Below, piece by piece: positions 46,802 through 60,100 of a stretch of DNA of 64,000 nucleotides (position 1 is the first letter of the stretch; every line of letters begins with the position of its first letter). Origin of the DNA: Diphasiastrum complanatum. Its lineage: Eukaryota > Streptophyta > Lycopodiopsida > Lycopodiales > Lycopodiaceae. The notes under the pieces were generated by a model that ran no database searches, was not told the DNA's origin, and saw only the letters and a program-made list of their open reading frames with translations. The position numbers and the translations under genes are program-made. The DNA lies in assembly GCA_029204225.1 (NCBI GenBank), contig CM055104.1:48492451-48556450 (forward strand), given 5' to 3'.

Positions 46802-49488
46802 TGTTAGAAATAAATGACTATGCTAAAGTTAATCCATAGGTTACTTTGACTCAAAAGGTCGAGATTTGTGTAACCATGGGTATTTAGTGATTTAGGCCAT
46901 CCTAAGTTTGTCTTAAGTTCAGTTGGACCCAATTTTGGTCATGTACTGACTCGTGGGTCCTTAGGGGTCTAATTTTGTTTAGGGGCCCTATCTTGACTTT
47001 TGGGAGTGCCCTACATTTAGTAAGTGGTTAACCTTAGGGTTTGGTGGTATTTGGCCACATCCAGGTAGAGTACTAAGATGCTCATTGTGTGAAGCTGAAG
47101 ACATTTAATATGGTAGAAGACATTTGAGCAGCCGGAAGGGCATGTATGCGAGGGGTGCATACTTGGAAAGTTTCAAAGGAAACCTTTTCCAATTGATGGA
47201 ACTATAAGGGTTCTTGATAAATTTGATTTGGTTCATAGTGATGTTTGTGGTCCAATGAGGACCGAATCCATTGGAAAGTGCATCTATTTTGTGACTTTTA
47301 TTGATGACTTTTCCCGTTTTACATGGATCTATCCTATGAAGGCTAAATCGGAAGTTTTTCAACGTTTCAAAGATTTCCTAGCAATGGTGGAAAATCAGTT
47401 TGGGCATTCTTTGAAGACCCTACGCACCGATCGAGGAGGGGAATACATTATGAATACGTTCGGTGCATTTCTTCGAGAAAAGGGAATTCTACATCAAATG
47501 ATAACTCCCTATACGCCTCAACAAAATGGTGTTGCCGAGCGAAAGAATCGCATACTTATGGAGATGGCCCGTTGCATGCTCAAAGCAAAGGGGCTGCCTC
47601 ACAAGTTTTGGGCTGAAGCGGTTATAACGGCAGCATACATAAGCAATTGTTGTCCTACTAAAGCATTGAAAGTATTAACTCCTTATGAAGTTTCGTATGG
47701 AAAGAAGCTTACAATCTCTCACTTTCGCATTTTTGGTTGTACGGCTTATGCTTTTGTTCCGGATAAACTTCGTACAAAGCTTGAGGATAAAGGAGTTAAA
47801 TGCATTTTTGTTGGCTATAGTAGTGAAAGCAAAGGCTATAGGCTGTTCAATTTGAGCACTAACAAGATTATTGTTAGTCTTGATGTGCATTTTGATGAAA
47901 AGAATTCATTAGATGTGGCCCCAACTCACATCTTGAAGGGAAGGGGGACAGCCCACACAGTGTGAATGTTGAAGTTTTTCCAGATTTGGTACCATCTTCT
48001 ATTGCTGGAGATAAGGGGCAGCAATCAACCAGTTTCGACCTGCCCAACACCTCATCAAGTTTAGAGCCTAATGTTCATCAAGAACCGCCCGTTGTTGCTC
48101 AAAATCAGCCTACAGGAACGAAACCTCAGATTTAGGCCTATTGCACTTTTATCTTGGTCTTGAATTTGTACAAGAAAGGGCTAGAATTTTCATCTCTCAA
48201 GAATGCTACATTGGGCAGATTTTGAAGCGGTTTAAGATGGAAAATTGCAAGCCGGTTGCTACACCTATGGAGACAGCTGAAATCAAGTAGTCAAGGTGAT
48301 GGCGAACATCATTTGACACTACTTTATATTGTCAAGCTATTGGCTGTCTCATTTACCTATGTAATTCAAGACCGGACATTTCTTATAGTGTCTCATTCAT
48401 GAGTCAATTCATGCATGCCCCGATGACATCACATTGGAAAGCATTGAAGAGGATCTTTCGATATCTTCAAGGAACAAGAAGTCATGGACTGGTTTTTCCT
48501 GCTTGTGATGATGCATGTTTGGTTGGTTTTAGTGACTCGGATTGGCGTGGAGATCAAGACACTAGACGCTCTACAAGTGGACATTGCTTTTTCTATGGAA
48601 ATTTTGCAATCTCTTGGTCAAGTAAAAAGCAGCCCACTGTTGCTACTTCTTCTAGTGAGGCAGAATATAGAGCGATATTTTCAGCCACAACGGAGTGTTT
48701 ATGGCTGAGAAGACTACTTGTTGACATGAAGTTTGGCGAGCCCTCAGCCACTCTTATCTTGAGTGATAGTCAAAGTGCTATTGCCATTGCACGGAATCCT
48801 GTTTTTCATGCGAGGACGAAGCACATCGAGATCCATTAGCACTTTGTTCGGGAGAGACTTCATGATGGCGACATTTTACTTGAATATTGTCCTACGGAGG
48901 ATAATATTGCGGACCTCTTCACTAAGGCGTTGCCTAGAGTCAGATTTGAAGCTTTATGCAAAGCTTTAAATTTGATACCACGTGTTGGTTTTGTTACATA
49001 GTGAAGATTTCAGTTTTTGCATTGTCATTTAAGGAGGGTGCTAGAAATAAATGACTATGCTAAAGTTAATCCATAGGTTACTTTGACCCAAAAGGTCGAG
49101 ATTTGTGTAACCATGGGTATTTAGTTATTTAGGCCATCTTAAGTTTGTCTTAAGTTCAGTTGGACCCAATTTTGGTCATGTACTAACTCGTGGGTCCTTA
49201 GGGGTCTAATTTTGTTTAGGGGCCCTATCTTGACCTTTGGGGGTGCCCTGCATTTAGTAAGTGGTTAACCTTAGGGTTTGGTGGTATTTGGCCACATCCA
49301 GGTAGAGTACTTAGATGCTCATTGTGTATTCCATTTTAGACAGTTTGGCTAAGCATTGCTCTCCATTGCTCTTGTTGCTGTTTTCTCTCTTTCTCTCTTA
49401 GAGTTGGGCGCCCAGCCTCTTCTCTCTTGTTTTCTGTGGAGAGTGATTGATAACTAGATCTTGGTGACTTGACTCTTGCTTTCCTACA
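46802..49488 (+). mobile_element. Ty1-copia relic with target duplication AGGCA
   Basis: LTR sequence at the left (46802 to about 47090) and right (49039-49488) bounds the element, with a perfect 5-bp target duplication AGGCA (46797-46801 and 49489-49493). Inside are integrase (about 47.1-47.9 kb, with the HSDVCGPM and TPQQNGVAERKNR motifs) and RNase H (about 48.4-48.95 kb, with SSSEAEYRA and HARTKHIE), plus little of gag or reverse transcriptase. It is broken, with several breaks. The two LTRs differ by roughly 3% over the part compared, so it is older than the 14.4 kb copy. Confidence 0.88.
49039..49488 (+). repeat. 3' LTR of the 46.8-49.5 kb copia relic
   Basis: 450 bp, preceded by the purine tract AAGGAGGG and ending TTTCCTACA. 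It shares the block GGTTACTTTGACCCAAAAGG with the LTRs at 52.1 and 59.8 kb, so three elements in intron 5 belong to related families. Confidence 0.85.
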
Positions 49489-49493
49489 AGGCA

Positions 49494-49582
49494 GATGCAA
49501 CGTCAATCGGAGCTGGAACGGGAATCAGAGGCTCACAGAGACAGGATAAGGGCAGAAGTGAGAAAAAGGCAGTTGGACATTG
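49494..49582 (+). pseudogene. Unidentified coding relic, right part
   Basis: Continuation of the Arg/Glu-rich relic beyond the copia insertion (RQSELERESEAHRDRIRAE and then VRKRQLDIANS). It is cut on the right by the next copia element's LTR sequence. By composition it is a charged coiled-coil-like helix; no family identified. Confidence 0.4.
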
Positions 49583-52500
49583 CCAATAGTCATGCAGTTA
49601 CATAGTCATCTTGGACTATATATATGTGTGCATCTCATTTGTATGAGACACTTTTGTAAGCAATACTAACTATTCTCCTTGGCTGTCCACGAGTTTCTAC
49701 AAGAGGGTTTCTAGCCATCTCTTTCTTTCTTTTGAGAATGCTTTGTGTGATTGAATAGTTAAGATGCTGGATCCTTAGGCTTCTATTTCCTACATGGTAT
49801 CAGAGCCTTTAGGTGATCAGATTGCTTGAAGGAGGGCGCCCAATAGGAAGCTATCTTCTTCCCTTTTTGGTTGCAGAAAATCATCAAGATGCTGATTTTT
49901 GCAGGAGAAGAATTTGTTCTTCTTCTTATAACTTTTTTGCAGGAAATTGCAGGAAATTGAAAGGCACCTTCACCTATTTGAGAGCTAGCAGTAGGGTGCC
50001 CATGCTCAAACCAATTGCATGTGATCTTGACTCAATTACATGCTTAAAATTCTCAGATTTACTTCTTAGATGAAGATACATGTGTTTTGGACACGTTTCT
50101 TGCTGAAATTTGCCTATTGGTGAGCTTGTAGTAGGGTGCTACCATCAGCTCTATATGCACATAGTGTGCACTCTTTTTAGCCACAAATTTTTGGTTTTGG
50201 TTTAGGCTTCATTTGAAGTCTACCTATTTGTGAGCATTTTGTTTTTTGTGCAAAAATCAGCCACCTATTTCATTACTTGTTGAGCAAATTGCATGTAAAG
50301 TATTGCAATCTATTGTGCTCATAATTTCAGCTTTGAGGTTGTTGCCCTTTGAGTAGATTTTGTCTTGGAAAGTCTATGTCCTATCTACTACAAGCTGGTT
50401 GTTCTGTTACGGCTAAAGAATCGGAGTCTATTGGTTCTTTATTTAATGAAGATAAGCTAGATGGCACAAACTATTCCTTGTGGTGCTACATGATAAAGAA
50501 CCTTCTAATTGCTAAAGGTTTGTGGGAAGTAGTTAATGGTGAAGAAGAGAGGTAGCCTACCTTGGCACCTATTACACCATCTAGAACAATTACTTCATCA
50601 TCTACGGAGGTGTCTTCCGATGAGCAAAAGAAGTGGGATCGACGAGATGCACAAGCACATTCCCTCATTGCATTATCAGTGAAGAGATCTATCCTTCCTC
50701 ATATTAGATCATGCAAGACAAAAGTGCTTGGAAGACTCTTGCCAAGATGTTTCAAGTAAAGAATGCAACAAAAGTGGTATATCTTCGAAATCAACTTTCT
50801 ATCTTGAAGATGCAAGAAGGTGATTTGCTTACAAACCACTTGACGAAGATCAAGGATCTTCGAGAGGAGCTTCTTAGTATTGATGAGGTGATTGAGAACT
50901 CACAATCTGTATCTATTACTCTCAACTCTCTTCCTAATTCTTACCTTCCATTTGTGTCATCATTGAGCATTTCTCTTAGGGGACAACAAATCTCCTTCGA
51001 CGAACTTGTTGCTTACTTCTTCAAGAAGAGCAAACAAGGATCAACTTTGGTGAACAAGAAGATCAAGCTTTCTTTGCAAAAGGCAAAGGCAAAGGCAAAG
51101 GCAAGTGGAAAGGGAAGCCTTCTTTCACCACTTCCAAAGATGATCAAAAATCTAAGGAAGCTGAAGATCAAGGCTCCAAGAAGAAGGGTACGTGCCACTA
51201 TTGCAAGAAGTTTGGGCATCACATCAAAGAATGTAGGAAGAGGCTTGCAAAGGAAAAAGAGAAAGGTAACGATACAAGTACTGCAATCATTACTTTGGAA
51301 CAACAATTTGGAAAGGAGGATAATCTTTTCAATAATGATTATGCTTTTGTCACTAATAATCTCATCTCTCCTCGAGACGAGATTTCTGCCACTTCAAATC
51401 TTGTTGGTTTTTCAGCAGAAAACAGCTCATCTTCAGCTTTACAAGTTGCTGTTTTTTCATCTATTGATTGGGTGATTGATAGCAGTGCCACACGCCATAT
51501 GACTTATCACAAAGAAGTCTTCACAAAGCTTGTAAAAGTGCATGATGGAAGCAAATTTCAAGGTGTTGATAACACCTCTTATCCTATCAAAGGTATTGGA
51601 GTGATCCCCATTATCTTACTCAATGGTGAGAAGAAGTACATTTGTAATGTACTTTATGTTCCAAAAATAAAAAAGAATCTCATTTCGGTCTCTACAATTA
51701 TGAACCAAGGATTGGTTGTGGAATTCAAAGAAGACAAATGTCTTATCAAAGACCCAAAGAGATCTCTTATGATCATTGATGGTAAGGTTCGGGAGGATGT
51801 GATGCCAAAAGAGTTTGGTACTCTTTTTTATTGTCCATTTGGTAAGAAGTATTTTCGAATGATGTGGGAGCCTATGATGGATTACAAGTCCATGTTTTGA
51901 CTTATTGCCGAGTTTATGTTGGTTCCCTACTTCGGATGGAGCATGCAAATCCTCACCCTTCGACTTGATGCTTCATTATTACGCATTCTTTTCCTTTTAT
52001 ATATTGGACATGATTGAGGATGAGATTTCGACTACTTCAGTGCGAAGTTTATTTGGCGACATGAAGTTCGGACAAGTTGCATTTTTCTCTTTCGAGAAGT
52101 TACTTCATGTTATGTTATGCATTTCCATTTAAGGAGGGTGTTGGAATGTAAATGGAATTGCTTACATTACCATAGGTTACTTTGACCCAAAAGGTCGAGA
52201 GTTGTGTAACCATGGTCATTTATTATATTAGGCCTACTAAACTTAGAGTTAGCTAAGTTAGTATGAAATTAACTTGGTAGGGACTCATGGGTCCACTAGG
52301 CCTAATTGTGACATTAAGTACCCCAACTTGACATATTGGAGGTACCTTATTCTTTCTATGTAACTTATAGAAAGTTGGATAGTCAATAGTCAAGTAGTTG
52401 GAAAGCCAATAGTCAAGTAGTTGGATAGCCAATACTCATGAAGTTAGATGGTCATCTTGGACTATATATATGTGTGCATCCCATTTGTATGAGACACTAT

Positions 52501-52640
52501 TGTAAGCAATACTGACTATTCTCCTTGGCTGTCCACGAGTTTCTACAAGAGGGTTTCTAGCCATCTCTCTCTTTCTTTTGGGAATGCTTTGTGTGATTGA
52601 ATAGTTAAGATCTTGGATCATTAGGCTTCTATTTCCTACA
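49583..52640 (+). mobile_element. Ty1-copia relic with gag and protease region
   Basis: 5' LTR sequence ends TTTCCTACA at 49794 and is followed by the primer-binding site TGGTATCAGAGC (49795-49806). Gag follows (50.4-51.1 kb, with LLIAKGLWEVVNGE), then a zinc knuckle (about 51.19-51.24 kb), then a protease-like DSSATRHMT region (51.47 kb). A purine tract AAGGAGGG precedes a 502-bp 3' LTR (52139-52640). Most of pol is not present. It is broken, with several breaks. The comparable ~200 bp of the two LTRs differ by about 4% by eye. Confidence 0.87.
52139..52640 (+). repeat. 3' LTR of the 49.6-52.6 kb copia relic
   Basis: TGTTGGAATG..TTTCCTACA, 502 bp. The last ~200 bp match the 5' LTR piece ending at 49794. 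Confidence 0.88.
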
Positions 52641-53599
52641 TGTCCTAAGCTAGGATAGGTATGTGACGAGCAGTGACTCAGTGTGACCGCCTGACAGCTG
52701 TCAGAGACACGGTGAATTGTGACCATTGGGATCCTAGCCGTCATTGGCGAGATGCTAGCCAACAAGTAGCCGGGGTGACCAAGTGGGTCATAGGTCTTTA
52801 GCGAGGCATGGGGGTGGTACCCTATGAGTCACTCAGAATTCACAAGTCACAGATAGCATGCATGCCAGGTGGATAGATCACCCATTGCTGGATGCATGTG
52901 CGAGGTGACAAGAACAGCAGGTTTTTGGACTTATAGTGAGGGTGCCTACGGTTGGGAGGTTTATTCTGCACACTGGATCTAAAAATTTTCAAACCTAAAA
53001 GAATTGTAAAAAAAGTTTGTCAAAATTCACCATAAGTTTTTGTGGGTTTCAGAATGTCATCAAATTTTAGGAGTTTGTTGGGAGTACTAAATCGTTGCCT
53101 ATGAGGGTGCTAATCTGTAAAAACATCTCAGAAATCTTTGATTTCTCCCAAAAATCAAATTTCTGTCCATTTTTTAGGTTGTTGGAGTTGAACTTTCATA
53201 ACATTTTCGTTTCTTACCCGTTTTTCTTGAGATTTTGCATGAAGCTTCCTCAGAGAAGGCCACCCTACTACAACTACGCCTCTAGGCCATTTTCAGATTG
53301 TAAATCAAGCTGTTTACAGCTGACTCCAGGCTGTTTTGATTTTTTTATTTGGGAAAAAACCGACAAAAACATCAAATTTAATGAGGAACATAACCAGCAT
53401 AGGTGTTGGGGCAAATTTGGTCAGTCTATTGAAAACAGGGCCAGCATATCAGGGAGCAGTCTATCTATTATTTCAGTTCTATTTTCTCAAATCCTTCTGT
53501 GTTGTTCATACTTCTGAAGAGTTCTTTGTTGAATTTCAAAGTACTGCACATTTCCTATTTCTTTCTATCTTTATTTCTTGCCATCCTTTCCCTACTGTG
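52641..53599 (+). other. Possible gypsy LTR or leader
   Basis: GC-richer sequence with GTGACTCAGTGTGACC-like repeats (52.66-52.95 kb), then AT-rich sequence up to the gag-like region. It may be the LTR and leader of the gypsy relic that follows, but I could not identify LTR ends or a primer-binding site. Confidence 0.3.
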
Positions 53600-56500
53600 T
53601 CCCTCATGGCCAATGACCATGTCAATATTCCTCTTGGCCCTTCAGTTGCCCTCCCATTGCCACCTGTTAGCCCTATCCCTAGCCAATACTGTGACTGGGA
53701 GTTCGCCGGCGGGTGTTTCTCCGCCTATGCAAGCTCGCATGGACAGTATGGAGAGGACCATTGCAGAGATGTGAGTGATTGTGGCTAGAAGTTATACGTC
53801 ATCTTCCCAATATGCTCCACCATATCCAAAACCTTTTTCGTCTCCTTTTGTATGTCCTATGTATCCTCCGCCCTATCCTGAAGATAAGGGACGTTAAGTC
53901 TATCCGCTTTGCTAGAAACCCTCCTTAGAGAATAATTGATATTGTAGATCAGTGGTTAATAAATAGGAAAAATACTTTGATTTGAAACGGGCCCAAATTG
54001 ATGAAGGTTAGTGTGTTCGCGAAGTTGCTTATCATTTTACTGATTCTGTTGATAGGTGGTGGTGCAAGTTATTGAAGTTTAATCAGGCTTCTTCCACCTG
54101 GGTTGATTTCAAGCGAGCTTTCAGAGCTCAATTCATTTCTCAACATGAGCATGTACGTGAGACGGATGCTTGGTTTTTACATTGTTAGAGGCAGTACACG
54201 ATGCAGGAATATGCCGATAAGTACAAAGAGGTACTTATCAAGATACCAGAGGATATTCTCGAGTGGCTTGTGGTCCACAAGTTTATCTTTGGCCTTCGCA
54301 AAAGGTTGAGGCCTTTAGTTCTTGATGAAGGTTGCAAAACCTTGGAAGAGGCAATTGTAACAATGCTCAACTTTGAAGGTAATGTGCGCAACAGAGCTGA
54401 ATCTGGAGTGGCAAGTTGGCCCTAGAAGAAGGGTTCGCGGAAATTTGGCCAATTTGGTTAGGACTTCTTACAGAAGGATGCTCTCCAAATGTAGCAGACT
54501 TTGAAGCACAAGTCAGTGTCTCCTATGGCTTGTCATGCTTATGACAAGTCTCCCCTCACTCCAGAGCAAAAGGAAAAGGCCAAGAAAGACGGATTATGTT
54601 TTTCTTTTTGTCTTGGCAAGCATCTTTTCAAGGATTGTTGACGAACGGGCAAGAAGATCCATGTATTACAACAACGTAAAGATGAGGTCAAGGATTTTGG
54701 ATGACTTATTGGTAAGCGACGATGGGGACACTAGATGTGTCATGATTATCATGATTATTTCAGTGCAGAAACTTGTTCCACAAGCACTAGTTTGCTTTTT
54801 GTCCACCAAGGCGTGTGAAGCCTATCAATTTCTAGATAGTGAACTGATATGCATGAGGGGGAAGCTGGAAGGTCATGACGTGCTCATCTTATTTGACACC
54901 TATTGTTAATTCACGCGTGGTGAAGAAGCTTCGCTTAGTTACTGTTCCTTTTGATTATTGAGATGCTAGATGGTAAGGGAACAGAGGTTTGGAATGAGAG
55001 AGTTTCTCGGGCGTCTTTGTCCATTCAAACGTACGTCGATGGACTTTGAAATCACTTAATTAGCTAAGTTTGATATTGTACTTGGTAAGCGATGGCATGC
55101 CCGGCTATAGATTTCATTTCGCATGTGTATAAGTTCAGACACGAGGGTATCTCTCATGTCTTAAAGGGGGAGGGACCATCTGTTGAAGGTCCTCTTATGA
55201 CTTCAATGCAAATGAAGAAAATGGACTTGCAGTATTCGTGGTTATGATAGGTGAATGTTAATTCTAGTTTTGATTCTAGTTTCGATAGTAATCAAATAAG
55301 CACACCCACGGGCCAGTAACGAACCACAAGCAACTTCAGCCACATTTGCATCCCCTATTGCTCATGCATTTTCCTTACAGCCAAGATGTGACCCAACAAG
55401 TGAGTTGGAGAAGTCCATCCACACTCAGTTTAAACATTTGTTAATTAGCGACATGCCAAGGGATTGCCGCCTAGATGGAATGTAGAGCATCGTATTGAGC
55501 TCGTTCTAGGGCCAAGTCCGGTATATAGGCCTCCTTATAGGATGAGCCTAAAAGAGGAGGAAGTTAGAAGGATGTTGGAGGAGTATCTCAAGCTGGGGTA
55601 CGTCCGTCCTAGTTATTCATCGTTTGCCTTTCCTATTTTGCTAGTTAAGAAAAAGGATGGTAGTTTTCGAATGTGCCTTGATGCCAGAGGATTGAATGTC
55701 AAGCACAAGTATTCGATGCCCATGGTTTATGATCTATTGGATGCGCTGCAAGGTGCCACCATTTTCAGTAAGATAGATCTCAAAAGTGGGTACCCTCAAA
55801 TACGGATTCGAGATGAAGACGACCCATTTTGGGCATTATGGCTTTTTGGTTATGCCATTTGGGTGAACCAATGCACCATCCACGTTTATCATGCTCATGA
55901 GCGATATTTGTGTGACTATATGGGCAAGTTTGTTGTCAATTATATTGATGATATATTGGCCTATAGTAAGGTGGTAGTGGAGCATGAGATTCATCTCTAG
56001 ACCATATTTGGCACGTTACAAGCTTGTGTCTTGTATGCCAATGCTTAGAAGACCAAGTTGTGTAAGACTCGTGTTGAGAGGGTATTTCGATTGACCTAGC
56101 CAAGATGGCTATGGTTAAGAAGTGGCCGAGGCCTACCAATATATACGCTAGTTGCAATCTTTTTTGGGCTTTTGTAAGTTCTCGTGACGATTCATCAAGA
56201 ACTATTCTTGGGTAACTGCTCCTCTGACGGACCAATTACGGATAAACAACACTATAGTTCGATGGGATGTTGAAGTTCAACATAGTTTTGAGAACTTGGA
56301 GGAGGCAATGGCCACAGCTCCAGTTCTCAAGATTGTTGATGCCCAAAAACCGTTTGAACTAGAGACAGATGCAAGTGGCATTGCTGTAGGTGCACTGTTG
56401 AGCCAAGAGTGTAGACCAATAGCCTTTGAGAGTAAAAAGTTGACACCAACTCAACAAAGATATCTCACACACGAGCAAGAGTTGTATGTGATCATAAATG

Positions 56501-57535
56501 CGCTCAAGGTGTGGTGACATTATTTGTATGACGTCGAGTTCTATGTGTACATAGATCATCATACTTTAAAGTAGTTTTGCACTTAGTCAGATTTGAAGGG
56601 TTGCCAAGCCTGGTGGGCCGAGCTGATGTAACAATTTCATTTGGAAGTTTGCTTTCGAAGAGGGAAGGAAAATGTGGTCGCTGATGCTTAATTGCAGATA
56701 TTGCATCAAATGAGCTTTACTGTAGTTGACAATGATCTCATGGAGGAGATCAAGAAGGCTCAACAAAAGGACCCACATTGTCAACATGTGTGGCCTGATG
56801 CGCACAAGATAGTTGACCAAACGGAAGATTCAGCTTCGCTTGTCACTTTCGTAGAGGTACACACCAGTACGGATCTAACATACACCGTGAAGGAAGGTAT
56901 GTTGTTAAGAAATGGAAAGGTATTTGTGCAGAAGTGAGGATCTTCATCGTAAGATACTTCATGAATGCCATGATGTTACCTGTGCAGGGCACGTCGGTAT
57001 TGATAAGACTAGTGAGCTTGTAAGAAGGCATTATTTTTGGTAGCAAGACGTAAGAGAGTACGTCCAGCATTGCATGACTTGTCAAGTGAACAAGGCCGAG
57101 AGAGTAGGTCCTCCGGTCTTGCTACATCCAGTTGAGATACCTACAGGAAGGCGGGAAAGCATCTCTATGGATTTTATCATTGGTCTACCTAGGACCCAAG
57201 CTGGGTATAACTCCATCATGGTAGTGGTAGACAATTGTCGAAGACGACCCATTTTATCGCTACAATGAAGAAGGTCACACCACTGCAAGTAGTTGAGCTG
57301 TTTATCCAAAATGTGGTCAGGTTGCATGGACTTCCAAAGTCCATTGTGTCCGATAGGGATCCCAAGTTTACGAGTAACTTTTGGACAGAAGTGTTTGCCA
57401 AGTTGGGAACATAGTTGCGGACGAGTAGTATGGAGCATCCTCAGACAGATGGCCAGACAGAGAGGATTAATCAAACAGATGGCCAGACAGAGAGGGTTCT
57501 ATATTGGGTTCTAAATCATAGTGGCCATATTGGGT
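53600..57535 (+). mobile_element. Ty3-gypsy relic
   Basis: Order of parts on the + strand: gag (about 54.0-54.4 kb), protease region (54.8-55.1 kb), reverse transcriptase (55.46-55.98 kb, with FPILLVKKKDGSFRMC and YIDDILAYS), RNase H (56.3-56.7 kb, FELETDASGIAVGALLSQ), integrase zinc-binding and core (56.95-57.45 kb, with HHDVTCAGH-like and ISMDFIIGLP motifs). Short internal duplications occur near the right end (CAGATGGCCAGACAGAGAGG twice, and ATATTGGGTTCTAAATC twice). Broken with many breaks; old. Confidence 0.85.
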
Positions 57536-57544
57536 TCTAAATCC

Positions 57545-58400
57545 TATACTTTCCACATCCTCACTCTTAATACTACTCTGATGATGACCATATCTTAGAT
57601 TGAATATGGTGAAATACCTTGAACCATGTAATCAGTCTATTAACTCATCCATTCGCAGTAAGGGATATCTGTTTTGAATGGTCATTTTGTTTAGTTTCGT
57701 ATAGTCAAAACAAAGACAATTTTCTTCGTTTTCTTATCAACTAATAGTTCAGAAAACCCTCCAAGGAGATTTACTAGGTTGGATGTGTCCCATCCTAAGA
57801 TTATTGCGAAGTTGCCTCACAACTTCATCCTGCTCCTTCACACTTACCCTGCAAGGATAAAGTACATGATAACTTCCAAGAAGTTCTATCCCATGGTCAA
57901 CACCTCGTGAGGGTGGAAGACCCCTATTTAGCTGCTTTGGAAATACACCACTAAATTCATGCCTAAGTTTTCTAAAGATTTCACCTTCTGATGAAGCAAC
58001 ATCATTAAAAGATTAGACATGTGTGATAATTCAATGTTTAGATTTTGAACGTGCATCTCAATAGAAGAAACACCATCTTTCAATTAACAAACATAACTAG
58101 TACATTTAGAATCTTTCAAACATTGCAGAAAGACAATGCATAGCTGGAATATCTATATCACCTTTTAATTCTATCAGTGAATTTTGTGCAAGAATGACAA
58201 ACAATGAGTAACATAGTTTTTCTTCAATGATTCATTGTGTTGATAGAACCATCCTTTACCAAGTATCACATGTACCTTATCCAAATTCATAATGTGAAAC
58301 TCTAACTTATCACTATAACTTTGAATTACAATAGGATTACGCAGAACCATCATGTCCCATAGTTGGCTGCTCCTCTTCACGTGGCTTACTTAACCATGTA
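57545..58400 (-). mobile_element. Ty3-gypsy fragment, opposite orientation
   Basis: On the minus strand a protease-region piece (58380-58174; EFHIMNLDKVHVILGKGWF) is followed by a reverse-transcriptase piece at about 57.66-57.56 kb (reads like PLLRMDELIDRLHG). Both closely match the gypsy family at 13.5-21.5 kb and not the adjacent + strand gypsy, so this is a fragment of a different element abutting it. Broken. Confidence 0.75.
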
Positions 58401-59759
58401 TTGGTGGTTACCTCTTCTATTGTCTTGACCTTTAGCTTGTGCATCAAAGAGGCGATATGACTGTATTAAAAGAACAACTTTCACAAATTGGATTTTCAAT
58501 AAGTGATAAATCTACATAAGAAATGCTAAAGTGACTTGGTGTTACGTCCATGTCCAATATAAGGAATTCGGAATAATCCTTGACGTGGATTATTTGGTAC
58601 TCCAATTTACGAGTTTATTAGTTACGCCTCGGCAAAAAATGTAATTAATAACTTTGTGGGGGCCCAAGCATACCCATTAGGACATGTGGAGCTAGTGCAT
58701 CTTCTCCTCTCATGTATTCAATCACCGTGGCTCAAGGGTGATGTTGATTGGGGTGTGACTCTCAGTTTCCAGTTGGTTGGGTGGTTTGGCTCCATAGTCA
58801 TTTTTCTTGGGGGTGAGGTTGATTGCTTTTACTTTTTTGCAGCTTTTTGGTAGTATCTCCTTGGTTTTTACTTCCAGGTGGTGTGATTGACTTCCTAGTA
58901 AGTGGCTTCTCTGATTGTTGATTGTTTTCAGCCTAATGATCAGTGTTATGGACTTTCTCCTTAGACATACCTGGGAATTGTTTGATTTTTGATTGTTTTT
59001 GACTCGTATTCACTGTTTGAGCTTGAAATTTGTTGAATCTATTGTATGTAAATGATTTTTAGGATTGTACTTGCTGTTTTTCAAGCATTAGGACAGGTTC
59101 TAATGATGCCATGCTGGTAATTTGGTCAAGATCGGATCGAGACAGTATTTTGGTCAAAATTCAACAATTGTGGCTAGAATCGATTATAAGAATCGATATT
59201 GAGGAGCATGTAGGTAGGTAGGGTGTGATTGCACTTGCATGTGGATTTGGTCGATCAAAACTTGCCAAAAAGTCTTAAATTGGTCAAGTAGCAAGGTTTG
59301 TTGATGGCTTTTTCACTATTTTGGAAGATTTTCTCAATATCTTTGCATGAAACATTGCGTGCACGTTTTCAGATATGTATTGAAGCTGTCTAGAGGCTGT
59401 GAACAAGTTTGGTAGGCAATCGTCACCATTAGGTATCTTAAAACTTTGAAAATTAGTGCATTTTTGATGGTTTTTGAGCACGAATAACTTGCTATACTGG
59501 ACCTGAAACCTCTGAACCTGTTTATAGTCTGAAAGATAGGTTGTATTGCCTCTGATTAAGCCCTCATGCACGCAATTTGGTGGTGGGAGGCTCAGGCACC
59601 GTCTATCCAGAGTTTTGCTAGATGGCGCCCTCTATAGAAGCAATTTTCGGTGGATCTGAGCCTATGGTTGTTTGCTGTGTTGAAAACAAAAGCCATTCAT
59701 AAAAATAAGCATAATGAAGTTCACAAAGACATAAAGAAGGAGTTGGCTAAGTGCCATCC
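58401..59759. other. Intron 5 sequence, nothing recognised
   Basis: No coding domains, terminal repeats or tRNA boxes recognised. The left part may belong to the preceding gypsy fragment. Confidence 0.4.
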
Positions 59760-60100
59760 TGTAGGAACTTGCAGGACTCCAAAGAGAAACGGTGTGCTTG
59801 CATTATGATAATGAAGGAAAAATACATGAATATGTAGAGGACCCACATTAGGTCAAAAACCTAGCTTCTCCTACAAGCTACTTAGGTAACTTAAGCTCAC
59901 CTACAAGCAACTTAATAAAAACCATATAAAACTTACAAGCAACTTTGGTTCTTTTATTAACAACCCCATGGACCCACGAGTTTCTACTTAGAGGGCCCAT
60001 TGCTAAAGTGAATAACTAACGGTTACACAATCTTGGCCTTTTGGGTCAAAGTAACCTGAAAGTATTTTATTAGCATTTCCATTATAATATTCCAGCAACA
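59760..60100 (-). repeat. 3' LTR of the minus-strand copia element
   Basis: 341 bp, + orientation TGTAGGAACTT..CCAGCAACA, followed by CACCCTCCT (complement of the purine tract). It contains CCTTTTGGGTCAAAGTAACC, the complement of the block shared with the LTRs at 49.04 and 52.14 kb. Confidence 0.85.
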
